A DNA stretch of 64,000 bases from Bacteroidota bacterium. Lineage in GTDB: Bacteria; Bacteroidota; Bacteroidia; Chitinophagales; Chitinophagaceae. The notes beneath the pieces are model-generated. The model saw only the letters and a program-made list of their open reading frames with translations, was not told the origin of the DNA and did not search any database. Position 1 is the first letter of the stretch; each line of letters starts with the position of its first letter. The translations under genes and the position numbers were made by a program. The stretch lies in contig JAHEFI010000005.1 in the NCBI GenBank assembly GCA_024640255.1, forward strand, positions 19,878-83,877. Direction: 5' to 3'. Of this stretch, positions 36,146 to 44,751 are shown piece by piece.

Positions 36146-36733
36146 ATGAACGATTTTCAGATGTACTTGCATTTAGGCTTTAAACATATTATCGATCTGA
36201 GAGGATCAGATCATATATTGTTTATTTTGGCTTTAACGGCTAGGTATATCTGGTCGGACTGGAAACAACTGCTTATTCTGGTGACGGCTTTTACTTTAGG
36301 GCATTCTATCACTTTGGCTTTAAGTGTAGTACAATGGGTGAATATGCCCGTGAACCTTATTGAACTGCTCATTCCAGTAACTATATTAATTACGGCTTTT
36401 GCCAATTTTGGGGTAAAAAGCTTCGATTTTAAGTCAAAATACCCCATTATTTACTTTTTTGCCCTGTTTTTTGGCCTAATTCATGGTTTGGGTTTTAGCA
36501 ATTATTTGAGAAGTTTACTGGGAAAAGAAGAGTCTATATTGGTTCCCTTACTTTCTTTTAATATAGGATTGGAGCTGGGCCAACTACTCATCGTTAGTGT
36601 AATTTTAATAATTTCATTTATATTCGTATCCCTTTTGAAACTAGATAGAAAGAAGGTTATCCAGGTCATTTCTGGAATCGTTTTTTTACTGGCGGCAAAT
36701 ATGGTTTGGGAGAGACTTGTATCTTTTTTTTAA
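36146..36733 (+). CDS. HupE/UreJ-like membrane protein
   Basis: A 195-residue protein of about six membrane helices. LHLGFKHIIDLRGSDHILFILAL carries the HxxGxxHxxDxxDH-type signature in a degenerate form, and FTLGHSITLALS a second His. HupE/UreJ relatives act as nickel or cobalt permeases in some bacteria, but no hydrogenase or urease genes are here, so metal uptake is only a guess. It precedes the M1 peptidase by 16 nt. Confidence 0.8.
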   Translation: MNDFQMYLHLGFKHIIDLRGSDHILFILALTARYIWSDWKQLLILVTAFTLGHSITLALSVVQWVNMPVNLIELLIPVTILITAFANFGVKSFDFKSKYPIIYFFALFFGLIHGLGFSNYLRSLLGKEESILVPLLSFNIGLELGQLLIVSVILIISFIFVSLLKLDRKKVIQVISGIVFLLAANMVWERLVSFF

Positions 36734-36749
36734 TTGAAAATAATCATCA

Positions 36750-39125
36750 ATGAAAAAGCTTTTAACGCTTGGTTTTTCTGTTATGATCTTGGCTGCATCT
36801 AATGCACAAGATATTCGTAACAATCCTACTTCGAATCACGGTAACAAATTTGAGCAGTTAGGTACTATTTTACCTACTCCAAATGAATACCGAACTGCTA
36901 GTGGTGCTCCGGGTCCAAAATATTGGCAACAAAGAGCAGACTATGATATCAAAGCAACTTTAGATGAAAAGAATTTAATGTTGCATGGTGCAGAAACAGT
37001 TACTTATTTTAACAACTCACCAGATGTGTTATCTTATATCTGGCTACAGTTAGATGAAAATGAGCATAGCACTGTAAAAAATGCAGGTTATCCAGACGGT
37101 AGCACATTAGGAAGAGGTATGTCTCCTGCTGCTATTGATAAAATGGCAGAAGAAAAAACTGACAATGGTTTAGGAGATAATATCTTAAAAGTAACAGATG
37201 CTTTAGGTAAGAACTTAAAATATACTGTGAACAAAACTATGATGCGTATTGAAGTTCCAACAGCTTTAAAGCCTGGTCAAAAATTTGTTTTCAAAATTGA
37301 TTGGAATTATAAGATTACAGATAGAATGACTGTAGCGGGTAGAGGTGGTTTTGAATTCTTCCCAGAAGATGGCAACTATTTATTTACCATGACACAATGG
37401 TATCCAAGATTAGCAGTGTATTCTGATTTCCAAGGATGGCAACATCACCAGTTTACTGGTAGAGGAGAGTTTGCATTGACTTTTGGTAATTTCAATGTTG
37501 CTATCACTGTTCCAGGTGATCATGTGGTAATGGCAACTGGTGAGTGTCAAAACTATCCTGCAGTATTATCTGCTGCACAATTAGCAAGATGGAATAAAGC
37601 ATTAACTTCTTTCAAAGAGCCTGTTGAAGTAGTTACTTTAGAAGAAGCAAAAGCTGCTGAAAAAAATAAAGCAACCACTACAAAGACTTGGCTATTCAAA
37701 GCAGAGAATGTGCGTGACTTCGCATTTGGAAGTAGCCGTAAATTTATCTGGGATGCTTTAGCAACAGATGTAGAAGGTAAGAAAGTAATGAGCATGAGTG
37801 CTTATGGTAAAGAAGCATATGGTTTATACCGTAAGTTTTCTTCCAAAGTAGTAGCTCATACAATTAAGTCTTATTCTAAGTTTTCTATTCCTTATCCTTA
37901 TCCTGTAGCACAATCTATTGAAGCTGCAAATGGTATGGAATATCCAATGATCTGTTTTAACTATGGTCGTACAGAAAAAGACGGTAGCTATACAGAAGCC
38001 ACTAAGAATGGTATGTTAGGAGTAATCATTCACGAAGTAGGTCATAATTTCTTCCCAATGATTGTTAACTCTGATGAGCGTCAATGGTCTTGGATGGATG
38101 AAGGCATTAATACTTTCGTTGAATACTTAACAGAAGAATTATACGATAATAAATTCCCTACACGTCGTGGGCCAGCTTGGACAATTGCAGATTACATGAA
38201 ATTGCCTAAGGATCAATTAGAGCCAATTATGACCAATAGTGAAAATATTATTCAGTTTGGACCTAATGCTTATGCAAAACCAGGTACTGCATTAAATATT
38301 TTACGTGAAACCATTATGGGTCGTGAATTATTTGATTATTCTTTCAAAGAATATGCTAGAAGATGGGCATTCAAACATCCAACACCTGCAGATTTATTTA
38401 GAACAATGGAAGATGCAAGTGCAGAAGACTTGGATTGGTTCTGGAGAGGTTGGTTCTATAGCATAGATCCTGTGGATATTGCTATTGATACAGTAAAGCA
38501 TGCTATTTATGATCCAAATGCTGTTGCTCCTGCTGGAAGAACTATGGCAGGTAGAAGTTTGGATAAACCTATCTTAAATAATTTTGAAGACATCTCTAAA
38601 ATCAGAAACAGAAATGACAAGTCAATTGTATTCTTAACAGATGCTGATACAACTTTAAGAGATTTTTATTGGAAATATGATAGAGCAATTGTTCCTTATG
38701 ATTCAGTAACTAAACAACCTTCAATGAGTTTTGGTGCACCTGAAACATTAACAGATGCAGAGAAAGCAAAATATGCTAATGTGCATTTATATGAAATTAG
38801 TTTCTTGAACAAAGGCGGTTTAGTAATGCCAATCATTGTTGAATTCACTTTTGAAGATGGAACAAAAGAAGTAACAAAGTATCCAGCTCAAATCTGGAGA
38901 AAGAATGAAAACAAATTAACCAAGGTATTCTTGACTAATAAGAAGGCGGTATCTATTAAATTAGATCCAATGCGTGAGACAGCTGATATTGACGAGTCAA
39001 ATAATAGCTGGCCGAATGTAGCTGAGCCTTCTAAGTTTAGCTTGTTTAAGGCAAGATCAATGGGAAGAGGTCAATCATTTGGCTTATCACCAATGGCCGC
39101 AGCTGCCGCGGGCGCTAAAAATTAA
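36750..39125 (+). CDS. M1-family metallopeptidase, exported
   Basis: A 791-residue zinc peptidase with a signal peptide ending near AAASNAQ (about 19). The zinc site is HEVGHN near residue 428, with the third ligand in WMDEGINTFVEYLTEE, giving the HExxH-x18-E pattern; an N-terminal beta domain precedes it (about 30-300). It has no GXMEN motif in the standard form (GMEYPMICF instead), as in the Bacteroidota exported M1 group. It probably trims peptides in the periplasm or outside. A double terminator follows. Confidence 0.92.
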   Translation: MKKLLTLGFSVMILAASNAQDIRNNPTSNHGNKFEQLGTILPTPNEYRTASGAPGPKYWQQRADYDIKATLDEKNLMLHGAETVTYFNNSPDVLSYIWLQLDENEHSTVKNAGYPDGSTLGRGMSPAAIDKMAEEKTDNGLGDNILKVTDALGKNLKYTVNKTMMRIEVPTALKPGQKFVFKIDWNYKITDRMTVAGRGGFEFFPEDGNYLFTMTQWYPRLAVYSDFQGWQHHQFTGRGEFALTFGNFNVAITVPGDHVVMATGECQNYPAVLSAAQLARWNKALTSFKEPVEVVTLEEAKAAEKNKATTTKTWLFKAENVRDFAFGSSRKFIWDALATDVEGKKVMSMSAYGKEAYGLYRKFSSKVVAHTIKSYSKFSIPYPYPVAQSIEAANGMEYPMICFNYGRTEKDGSYTEATKNGMLGVIIHEVGHNFFPMIVNSDERQWSWMDEGINTFVEYLTEELYDNKFPTRRGPAWTIADYMKLPKDQLEPIMTNSENIIQFGPNAYAKPGTALNILRETIMGRELFDYSFKEYARRWAFKHPTPADLFRTMEDASAEDLDWFWRGWFYSIDPVDIAIDTVKHAIYDPNAVAPAGRTMAGRSLDKPILNNFEDISKIRNRNDKSIVFLTDADTTLRDFYWKYDRAIVPYDSVTKQPSMSFGAPETLTDAEKAKYANVHLYEISFLNKGGLVMPIIVEFTFEDGTKEVTKYPAQIWRKNENKLTKVFLTNKKAVSIKLDPMRETADIDESNNSWPNVAEPSKFSLFKARSMGRGQSFGLSPMAAAAAGAKN

Positions 39126-39154
39126 CCCTATAAAAAAGTAAGGGTTAATTTTTT
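39117..39154 (+). terminator. terminator after the M1 peptidase
   Basis: AAAAATTAACCCT (39117-39129) pairs with AGGGTTAATTTTT (39141-39153) around an 11-nt loop, with a T run on the right. The peptidase stop codon (39123-39125) lies in the left arm. Confidence 0.85.
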
Positions 39155-39170
39155 AAGCTACTCTAATGAT

Positions 39171-39209
39171 TTTTTCGAGCCCACCCATAAACGGTGGGCT
39201 CGATTTTTT
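39171..39209. terminator. second, bidirectional terminator
   Basis: TCGAGCCCACC (39175-39185) pairs with GGTGGGCTCGA (39193-39203) around a 7-nt loop, with T runs on both outer flanks. It separates the plus-strand peptidase from the minus-strand pseudouridine synthase and can serve both. Confidence 0.92.
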
Positions 39210-39242
39210 ATTAATTATTCTTTAATTAAATACTGACCAAGT

Positions 39243-40298
39243 CTATTCTTCTAATTTATGGGCGGCCGATTTGTAGTTGCGCCATTTTGTAATAACTGCT
39301 TCCATATCTGATGGTAATGGACTATCAAAGCTCATATGCTTTCCTGTTGTGGGATGTTCAAAGCCTAATGTGGCTGCGTGTAGTGCACATCTTGGACAGG
39401 CTTCAAAACAATTGTCTACAAACTGTTTGTATTTGGTATAAATAGTTCCTTTTAAAATTCTATCTCCACCATATTCCCAATCGTTGAATAATGTGTGTCC
39501 AATATATTTCATGTGTACTCGTATCTGATGCGTTCTTCCCGTTTCTAGAACACAAGACACAAGGGTAGTGTAATTAAAACGCTCTACTACTTTATAATGG
39601 GTAATAGCGTGTTTTCCTGTTTCTCCTTCTGGGTAAGCATCAAATTGTTTTCTATTGGTTTTATGTCGAGCAATATGTGCTTCAATGGTACCTTCGTCTT
39701 CTTGTACATCTCCCCAAACCAAGGCCATGTATTTTCTTTCTACTGTATGATTGAAAAATTGTTTGGCTAGATGACTTGCTGCTTCTGGTGTTTTAGCTAA
39801 TACAATTAAACCAGTGGTATTTTTATCTATTCTATGAACTAATCCAAATCTTGGAAGTAGTTCTTCGTTTAAATCGGGATTTTGAGATAATAAGTGATGA
39901 GCAACACCATTTAATAATGTGCCTGTATAATTTCCAATACCAGGGTGAACTACCATATTGGCTGGCTTATTAATCACCATCACTGCATCATCTTCATAAA
40001 TGATGTTTAAATCCATGGCCTCCGGTTTTAATTCGGTATAGTCAGGATTGATATAACTCATATACACCACTTCATCCCCTGGTCTGGTTTTATAGTTGCT
40101 CTTCACCACTTTGCCATTCACAGTTAAGAAACCTGCATCAATTCCATTTTGCAACTTATTACGCGTCATACCTTCGATACGCATTTGTACCCATTTGTCT
40201 ATACGCATGGGTTCTTGCCCTTTATCTACCATAAAGGTTAATCGTTCGTATACTTCTTCGTTATTTTCTTCTTGTAATAATTCTGGTTCGGTTGACAT
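39243..40298 (-). CDS. RluA-family pseudouridine synthase (RluD-like)
   Basis: A 351-residue enzyme: an N-terminal S4 RNA-binding domain (about 30-90, RIDKWVQMRIEGMTRNKLQNGID) and a catalytic domain with HRIDKNTTGLIVLAKT, where the Asp is the nucleophile; VLETGRTHQIRVHM is the family's second motif. It is closest in style to RluD, which modifies the helix 69 loop of 23S rRNA, but the site is not provable by eye. The -7 box ends 4 nt before the ATG. Confidence 0.92.
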   Translation of the reverse strand: MSTEPELLQEENNEEVYERLTFMVDKGQEPMRIDKWVQMRIEGMTRNKLQNGIDAGFLTVNGKVVKSNYKTRPGDEVVYMSYINPDYTELKPEAMDLNIIYEDDAVMVINKPANMVVHPGIGNYTGTLLNGVAHHLLSQNPDLNEELLPRFGLVHRIDKNTTGLIVLAKTPEAASHLAKQFFNHTVERKYMALVWGDVQEDEGTIEAHIARHKTNRKQFDAYPEGETGKHAITHYKVVERFNYTTLVSCVLETGRTHQIRVHMKYIGHTLFNDWEYGGDRILKGTIYTKYKQFVDNCFEACPRCALHAATLGFEHPTTGKHMSFDSPLPSDMEAVITKWRNYKSAAHKLEE

Positions 40299-40302
40299 CT
40301 TG

Positions 40303-40310
40303 CAAAAGTA
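40303..40310 (-). promoter_or_regulatory. RluD-like gene promoter -7 box, 4 nt before the ATG
   Basis: TACTTTTG on the minus strand fits TAnnTTTG, with only 4 nt to ATG 40298. Transcription would begin at or within a few bases of the start codon. Confidence 0.55.
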
Positions 40311-40330
40311 GGATATTGCTGCTTAGTTTG

Positions 40331-40338
40331 TAACTTTG
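40331..40338 (+). promoter_or_regulatory. lipB promoter -7 box, 4 nt before the ATG
   Basis: TAACTTTG fits TAnnTTTG, with only 4 nt to ATG 40343. It forms a divergent, mirror-image pair with the box at 40303-40310, the two being 20 nt apart. Confidence 0.55.
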
Positions 40339-40342
40339 CTTC

Positions 40343-41053
40343 ATGCAACAAAAAGTGTATTTCGAAGATTTAGGGGTAAAATCCTATCAACCCACTTGGG
40401 ATTATCAGGAAATATTGTTGGCAAAAAATACTCAAATCAAGTCAGAAGCAAGGGAGAAAGGAGAAAATGTATTGGAAACTGCTACCCAACACAGGTTCTT
40501 AATGGTGGAACATCCTCCGGTTTTTACATTAGGTAAAAACGGAAAAAGAGAGCATGTATTGGTTTCTGAAGAACAATTAGAAAAACTAGGAATTGAATTC
40601 TTTCATATTAATAGAGGGGGAGATATTACTTATCATGGTTTGCAACAAATAGTAGGCTATCCCATAATGGATTTAGATAAGTTTAAGACCGATTTAGGAT
40701 GGTATTTAAGAAGCTTGGAACAAGTTATTATTGATACCATTGCAGAATATGGATTAAAAGGAGAAAGAAGTGCTGGCGAAACCGGTGTTTGGTTAGAACC
40801 TGAAAATCCTTTTATGGCTAGAAAAATTTGTGCAATGGGTATTAAATGTAGCCGATGGATTACCATGCATGGGTTTGCCTTAAATGTGAATACAGATTTA
40901 TCTCATTTTGAATATATAGTTCCTTGTGGAATACAAGGCAAAACAGTCACTTCTTTGGAAAAAGAGTTAGGTAAAAAAGTGGATTATCAAGAAGTGAAAG
41001 ATACAATCAAAAAACATTTCGCAAATATTTTTAATTGCGAGTTGGTAGGCTAA
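40343..41053 (+). CDS. lipB: lipoyl(octanoyl) transferase
   Basis: A 236-residue enzyme moving octanoyl groups from acyl carrier protein to lipoate-dependent enzymes. Motifs: RGGDITYHGLQQIVGYPI, the catalytic lysine in MGIKCSRWITMHGFALNVN and the catalytic cysteine in VPCGI. Its last 4 nt overlap the stop of the convergent PLP enzyme gene. Confidence 0.94.
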   Translation: MQQKVYFEDLGVKSYQPTWDYQEILLAKNTQIKSEAREKGENVLETATQHRFLMVEHPPVFTLGKNGKREHVLVSEEQLEKLGIEFFHINRGGDITYHGLQQIVGYPIMDLDKFKTDLGWYLRSLEQVIIDTIAEYGLKGERSAGETGVWLEPENPFMARKICAMGIKCSRWITMHGFALNVNTDLSHFEYIVPCGIQGKTVTSLEKELGKKVDYQEVKDTIKKHFANIFNCELVG

Positions 41054-41928
41054 AATAATAATACTCCGGGTTTAACAGATCTATTGCCTTGTAGTCCTCC
41101 TGAATGAACTAATAATATCTTAGCATCATTTTTAAAATAATTTTCTTTGAGTAGGTGCTCAAAAGCTGTGACTAATTTTCCAGTATATACAATATCAGTA
41201 GGTATTCCGGTATTTTTCCAAAATTCATTCATGCGATCAATTTGCGTTGGGGTTGTTTTGGCATAACCTCCTTGATGAAATTGATGTAGTAAAGTATAAG
41301 GCTTGGAAGGGTCAGGAAGAATTGCATTGATTTCGTTATAAATACTTTCTTCATTTTTTAAAACTGGGATGCCAATAATTTCTTGATGGTCTTTACTAAT
41401 GCTTATTAATCCAGCTAACATGGTGCCTGTTCCAACGGCTGCTATAATATAATCATAAGTACCAAGATCTATTTCTTCTTGGATGCTTGCAAAGCCCTTA
41501 GAACCTTGTTTACCATATCCGCCCTCATTAATAAAATAAATAGATGATCTATCTTGATTTTTTAATAGCTCATTTTTCTTTTCTTGAAAATGAGTTCTGC
41601 CTGTGAAAACCAATTCCATTCCATAACTTAAAGCTTCTTGCATGCTAGGTGTGATGGGTTCGTTTTCGTTGGTTCTTATATATCCAATGGTTTTGAATCC
41701 TAGATATTGTCCTGCATAAGCCAGGGCAACAATATGGTTTGAATAGGGTCCTCCAAAACTTGCAATAGTTTCAGCATTATGTTCTTTGGCTTCTTGTAAA
41801 TACGCTTTAAGTTTATACCATTTATTGCCACTTACAATTGGGTGAACCAGATCAAGTCTAAGCATATCTACAAAATGTCCTAAGGACTTATAATAGTTTA
41901 AATTAGATATGGTGGCTTTTGTATGCAA
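41050..41928 (-). CDS. PLP-dependent ACC deaminase / D-cysteine desulfhydrase family enzyme
   Basis: A 292-residue fold-type II PLP enzyme. The opening LDLVHPIVSGNKWYKLKAYL holds the cofactor lysine (K in GNKWYKL), SFGGPYSNHIVALAYAG binds the substrate carboxylate and AAVGTGTMLAGLI binds phosphate. The family includes 1-aminocyclopropane-1-carboxylate deaminase and D-cysteine desulfhydrase; these cannot be told apart here. It seems to start at TTG 41928, since the first ATG would remove conserved N-terminal residues. Confidence 0.85.
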   Translation of the reverse strand: MHTKATISNLNYYKSLGHFVDMLRLDLVHPIVSGNKWYKLKAYLQEAKEHNAETIASFGGPYSNHIVALAYAGQYLGFKTIGYIRTNENEPITPSMQEALSYGMELVFTGRTHFQEKKNELLKNQDRSSIYFINEGGYGKQGSKGFASIQEEIDLGTYDYIIAAVGTGTMLAGLISISKDHQEIIGIPVLKNEESIYNEINAILPDPSKPYTLLHQFHQGGYAKTTPTQIDRMNEFWKNTGIPTDIVYTGKLVTAFEHLLKENYFKNDAKILLVHSGGLQGNRSVKPGVLLF

Positions 41929-41954
41929 ACTTTTTATAATTAATGAAAATCAGC

Positions 41955-41962
41955 TATTTTTG
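41955..41962 (+). promoter_or_regulatory. possible promoter -7 box for the nucleotidyltransferase gene
   Basis: TATTTTTG fits TAnnTTTG. A 7-bp hairpin, ATTTACC (41971-41977) with GGTAAAT (41983-41989), lies in the resulting 5' UTR of about 45 nt before ATG 42016. Too small to call a riboswitch. Confidence 0.45.
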
Positions 41963-42015
41963 CAGACAATATTTACCTGCTGGGTAAATGTACAATTAAT
42001 TAAAAAAATAGCGAG

Positions 42016-42918
42016 ATGAGTGCACCTACATTAGTGATTTTAGCGGCAGGAATGGCAAGCAGGTACGGTAGTCAAAAGCAAACAGAAGGTTTTGGTCCAA
42101 ATGGGGAGACCATTATGGATTATTCAATATACGATGCTATCAGAGCTGGATTTGGTAAGGTAGTATTTATTATCAGAGAAGATTTTAGCGAAGCTTTTAA
42201 AGCAAGTTTTGAGCCTAAATTAGCTGGCAAAATTGCAACTGATTATGTATATCAATCTTTAGATAAGTATACAGAGGGTTTTGTAGTAGCAGCAGATAGA
42301 ACCAAGCCTTGGGGTACTGCGCATGCATTGTTGTGTACTAAGGGTGTAGTAAACGAACCATTTGCAGTAATTAATGCAGATGATTATTATGGAGCTGAGG
42401 CATTTAAAGAAGCCTATCATTTTTTAACCAATAGTTGTTCTGAAAAAGAATATTGTATACTAGGTTATGAATTGTCTAATACCTTAAGTGAAAATGGAAC
42501 AGTAAGTAGAGGGGTGTGTAGTGTGGATGCAAACAATAATTTAACCGCTATAAATGAGCGTACTAAAATTTATAGAACTGCAGCAGGTCAAATTGTATTT
42601 GAAGAGAATGGAATAGAAACTCCTTTGCAAGAAGATACTAGAGTGAGCATGAACTTTATGTGTTTTGCTCCCGGCTTTATTGATTTATGTGGCACTGAGT
42701 TCAAATTGTTTTTAGCAAAACAAGGTCAGGAATTAAAATCAGAATTCTATATTCCATTTGTAGCGGGTAGATATAGCGAATTAAAAATGGGTAATGTAAA
42801 AGTAATTCCTACCAATGCTAAATGGTTTGGGGTAACTTATAAAGAAGATGCGCCTGGTGTAAAAGCAAGTATTGATGCATTGGTTGCATCAAATGTGTAT
42901 CCATCAAAACTTTGGTAA
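42016..42918 (+). CDS. sugar-phosphate nucleotidyltransferase-like protein
   Basis: A 300-residue nucleotidyltransferase-fold (GT-A-like) protein. The N-terminal LVILAAGMASRYGSQKQTEGFGPNGE is a variant of the LAAGxGxRxxxxK activation motif, and FAVINADDYYGAEAF carries the metal-binding Asp. It would activate a sugar phosphate to an NDP-sugar, or transfer phosphocholine-type groups; the substrate is unclear. No carbohydrate genes are next to it. It is convergent with the membrane protease gene. Confidence 0.85.
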   Translation: MSAPTLVILAAGMASRYGSQKQTEGFGPNGETIMDYSIYDAIRAGFGKVVFIIREDFSEAFKASFEPKLAGKIATDYVYQSLDKYTEGFVVAADRTKPWGTAHALLCTKGVVNEPFAVINADDYYGAEAFKEAYHFLTNSCSEKEYCILGYELSNTLSENGTVSRGVCSVDANNNLTAINERTKIYRTAAGQIVFEENGIETPLQEDTRVSMNFMCFAPGFIDLCGTEFKLFLAKQGQELKSEFYIPFVAGRYSELKMGNVKVIPTNAKWFGVTYKEDAPGVKASIDALVASNVYPSKLW

Positions 42919-42919
42919 A

Positions 42920-42936
42920 AACTAGTTATACTAGTT
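42920..42936. repeat. perfect inverted repeat AACTAGT-TAT-ACTAGTT
   Basis: A 7-bp palindromic pair with a 3-nt spacer between two convergent genes; the stop codon of the minus-strand protease gene (42931-42933) lies in it. There is no T run, so it is a weak terminator at best. The motif ACTAGT also recurs at 22769-22793. Confidence 0.4.
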
Positions 42937-44043
42937 GTAAGATTTAATCGAGTAGATATAATCTTTGAAATTGCTAATATGGCTTTTTCTATCTTTTCCT
43001 AGTTTAGAACTTGCCTTAGCTAATTTAATTTTCACGTCTTTGGTAGATTCGTTTTCTTTAATGGTGTTCACTAATTCGTAAATCTTTTTTGATTTAATAG
43101 CGAAAGCCACACCTTCAGCTTGTTTTTGACGTGTACTGATAATACCAATTAATTCAGCATTATCGTTAAATACAGGTGCTCCAGAATAACCTGGGTTAGC
43201 ACTAATTTGAATTTGGTAAGCATTGCTATCTCCTTCAAAACCAGACTGTGCACTTAAATATCCTTTACCGTAAACAATATCATTATCAGATCTTGGATAA
43301 CCTAAAGTAAAAATTTCCTCTCCTAGATCAGTCATTTTTTTACGAATAGTAAATGGTAATTGCTTAGGTTGCTTAAACTCTTCGTCATTAATTTGTAAGA
43401 CAGCTAAGTCCAATGCTTGGTCAGCGTATATTATATCTGCTTTCAATTCTTCACCATCACTATTTACTACTATGGCACTGTTTCCTTTTAATACGTGAGC
43501 ATTAGTAATAACAAATCCTTTTGTATCAATTAAAAAACCAGAACCGCCACTTATTAATTTGGCATTTTCTGGTAATTTGGTTTTTACTTCATTTAATAAG
43601 TGACCTTGTACTTTCTGGTCTTTTTTAATCACTTCAATCGCCTTACTTAATTGTAATACTTGAGAACCATTTAAGCTAGGAGAGAAGTACATAATCATGG
43701 AAGAAGTAAACAATGCAATAAATCCTCCAACAGAAGCTGCAATTGCAGTAACTTTTTTGTATTTATTCCAAAGTACAATTACTTTTCCTTTGGTAGTGCT
43801 TTCATCTATAATATCCCATTCGCCAGCTGCATTTAATTGATCAAATGTTTGCTTGGATAATTGAGCAAAATTTTTGCGCTTAGCAAATTGATCCATTTGA
43901 ACTAAGAACATTTCATGCTCTACCACCATTTGGTCAATCTCGGGCGTTTTCTTTCGGATGGATTCAAATTGAGCCATCTCCTGAGTAGACATTTCGCCTG
44001 CCAGGTATCTTTCTATAGCTTCTAATAATTGAATATCATCCAT
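42931..44043 (-). CDS. anti-sigma-like membrane protein fused to a trypsin-like (HtrA-type) serine protease
   Basis: A 370-residue protein in three parts. Residues 1-95 are cytoplasmic and look like the helical N-terminus of a Bacteroidota anti-sigma factor (AIERYLAGEMSTQEMAQFE). One membrane span follows at about 98-120. Residues 160-330 form a trypsin-like domain with H183 (TNAHV), D212 (ALDLAVL) and S287 (GYSGAP), so the triad is complete. There is no PDZ domain. The sigma factor gene lies directly upstream, 3 nt away, supporting an anti-sigma role. Inferred: the periplasmic protease could sense damage or cut a partner to release the sigma factor. The anti-sigma assignment rests on context and pattern, not alignment. 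Confidence 0.8.
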   Translation of the reverse strand: MDDIQLLEAIERYLAGEMSTQEMAQFESIRKKTPEIDQMVVEHEMFLVQMDQFAKRKNFAQLSKQTFDQLNAAGEWDIIDESTTKGKVIVLWNKYKKVTAIAASVGGFIALFTSSMIMYFSPSLNGSQVLQLSKAIEVIKKDQKVQGHLLNEVKTKLPENAKLISGGSGFLIDTKGFVITNAHVLKGNSAIVVNSDGEELKADIIYADQALDLAVLQINDEEFKQPKQLPFTIRKKMTDLGEEIFTLGYPRSDNDIVYGKGYLSAQSGFEGDSNAYQIQISANPGYSGAPVFNDNAELIGIISTRQKQAEGVAFAIKSKKIYELVNTIKENESTKDVKIKLAKASSKLGKDRKSHISNFKDYIYSIKSYN

Positions 44044-44046
44044 TGT

Positions 44047-44613
44047 TTAGTCTCCTATATTGTATTGCGAAAAGAATAATTTCTTTAAGCGCATTAAACA
44101 TTTATATTTTTGGTTCTTCGCATTGTCTGCATTCGTGTAGCCAAAATCATCCGCTAACTCTTGCATCCCTTTTTTGTTTAAATAGTAACCTTCTAAAAGG
44201 CTTTTACAAGGCTCTCCCAAACTATTTAAAGCCCTATTCATAATGGAGAAAGCAGCATCTTTTTTTTGAAACTCTTCCAGATCTGCCTCTACTGCAATAC
44301 TCTCTTCCTCGGTACTCAAAGGGGCACTATATTTACCCATTTGTTGTAAACGCTTGAGCCACAAGTTTTTACAAATTGAAAAGAGGTAGGTTTTGATTTG
44401 GCAACTTAGTACGAAACTATCCGATTGGACTTTCTCATATAAAGTGATCATAGCTTCCTGAAAAAGATCTCTTGCGTCATCAAAACTTCCATTATTGTTG
44501 AGCACGAAGTGCTGAATCATGGTAAAATGACTTTTATAAAGGGCTTCCACCGCTTTGGAGTCATTTTGGGCTAACCCTTTTAAAAGGGCTTGTTCATTGA
44601 TTTCAGCTTTCAA
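44047..44613 (-). CDS. ECF-type RNA polymerase sigma factor
   Basis: About 188 residues with sigma region 2 (ALYKSHFTMIQHFVL, FDDARDLFQEAMITLYEKV) and region 4 (LGEPCKSLLEGYYLNKKGMQELADDFGY, a helix-turn-helix). No ATG fits near the N-terminus. I chose TTG 44613, which gives LKAEINEQALLKGLAQNDSKA as start (Met for the first Leu); TTG 44637 lies inside a TAnnTTTG-like promoter box and is unlikely. It is the first gene of a two-gene unit with the anti-sigma-protease protein. Confidence 0.87.
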   Translation of the reverse strand: MKAEINEQALLKGLAQNDSKAVEALYKSHFTMIQHFVLNNNGSFDDARDLFQEAMITLYEKVQSDSFVLSCQIKTYLFSICKNLWLKRLQQMGKYSAPLSTEEESIAVEADLEEFQKKDAAFSIMNRALNSLGEPCKSLLEGYYLNKKGMQELADDFGYTNADNAKNQKYKCLMRLKKLFFSQYNIGD

Positions 44614-44634
44614 GAGATTAATACTTAAGAGGCC

Positions 44635-44642
44635 CAAAAGTA
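44635..44642 (-). promoter_or_regulatory. possible promoter -7 box of the sigma factor gene
   Basis: TACTTTTG on the minus strand fits TAnnTTTG and lies 21 nt before the chosen TTG start at 44613. No -33 TTTG at normal spacing, which would fit self-recognition by an alternative sigma factor but does not show it. Confidence 0.4.
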
Positions 44643-44751
44643 ACCCAAAATCGCTATTTATTTATTTTTTTAGATTTTTTTAGAAAACCAAGGTTACCTT
44701 CTTCTTGTTTTTGTATTAATTGTATAAATTAATCAATTAAAACACTTTCTA

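Noticed and set aside
41971..41989. A 7-bp hairpin in the 5' UTR of the nucleotidyltransferase gene as a riboswitch.
   Set aside because: Too short, no second structure or T run, and no matching known aptamer.
42920..42936. AACTAGT inverted repeat as a terminator or recombination site.
   Set aside because: AT-rich 7-bp stem without T run and only one copy of this form; kept as a repeat only.
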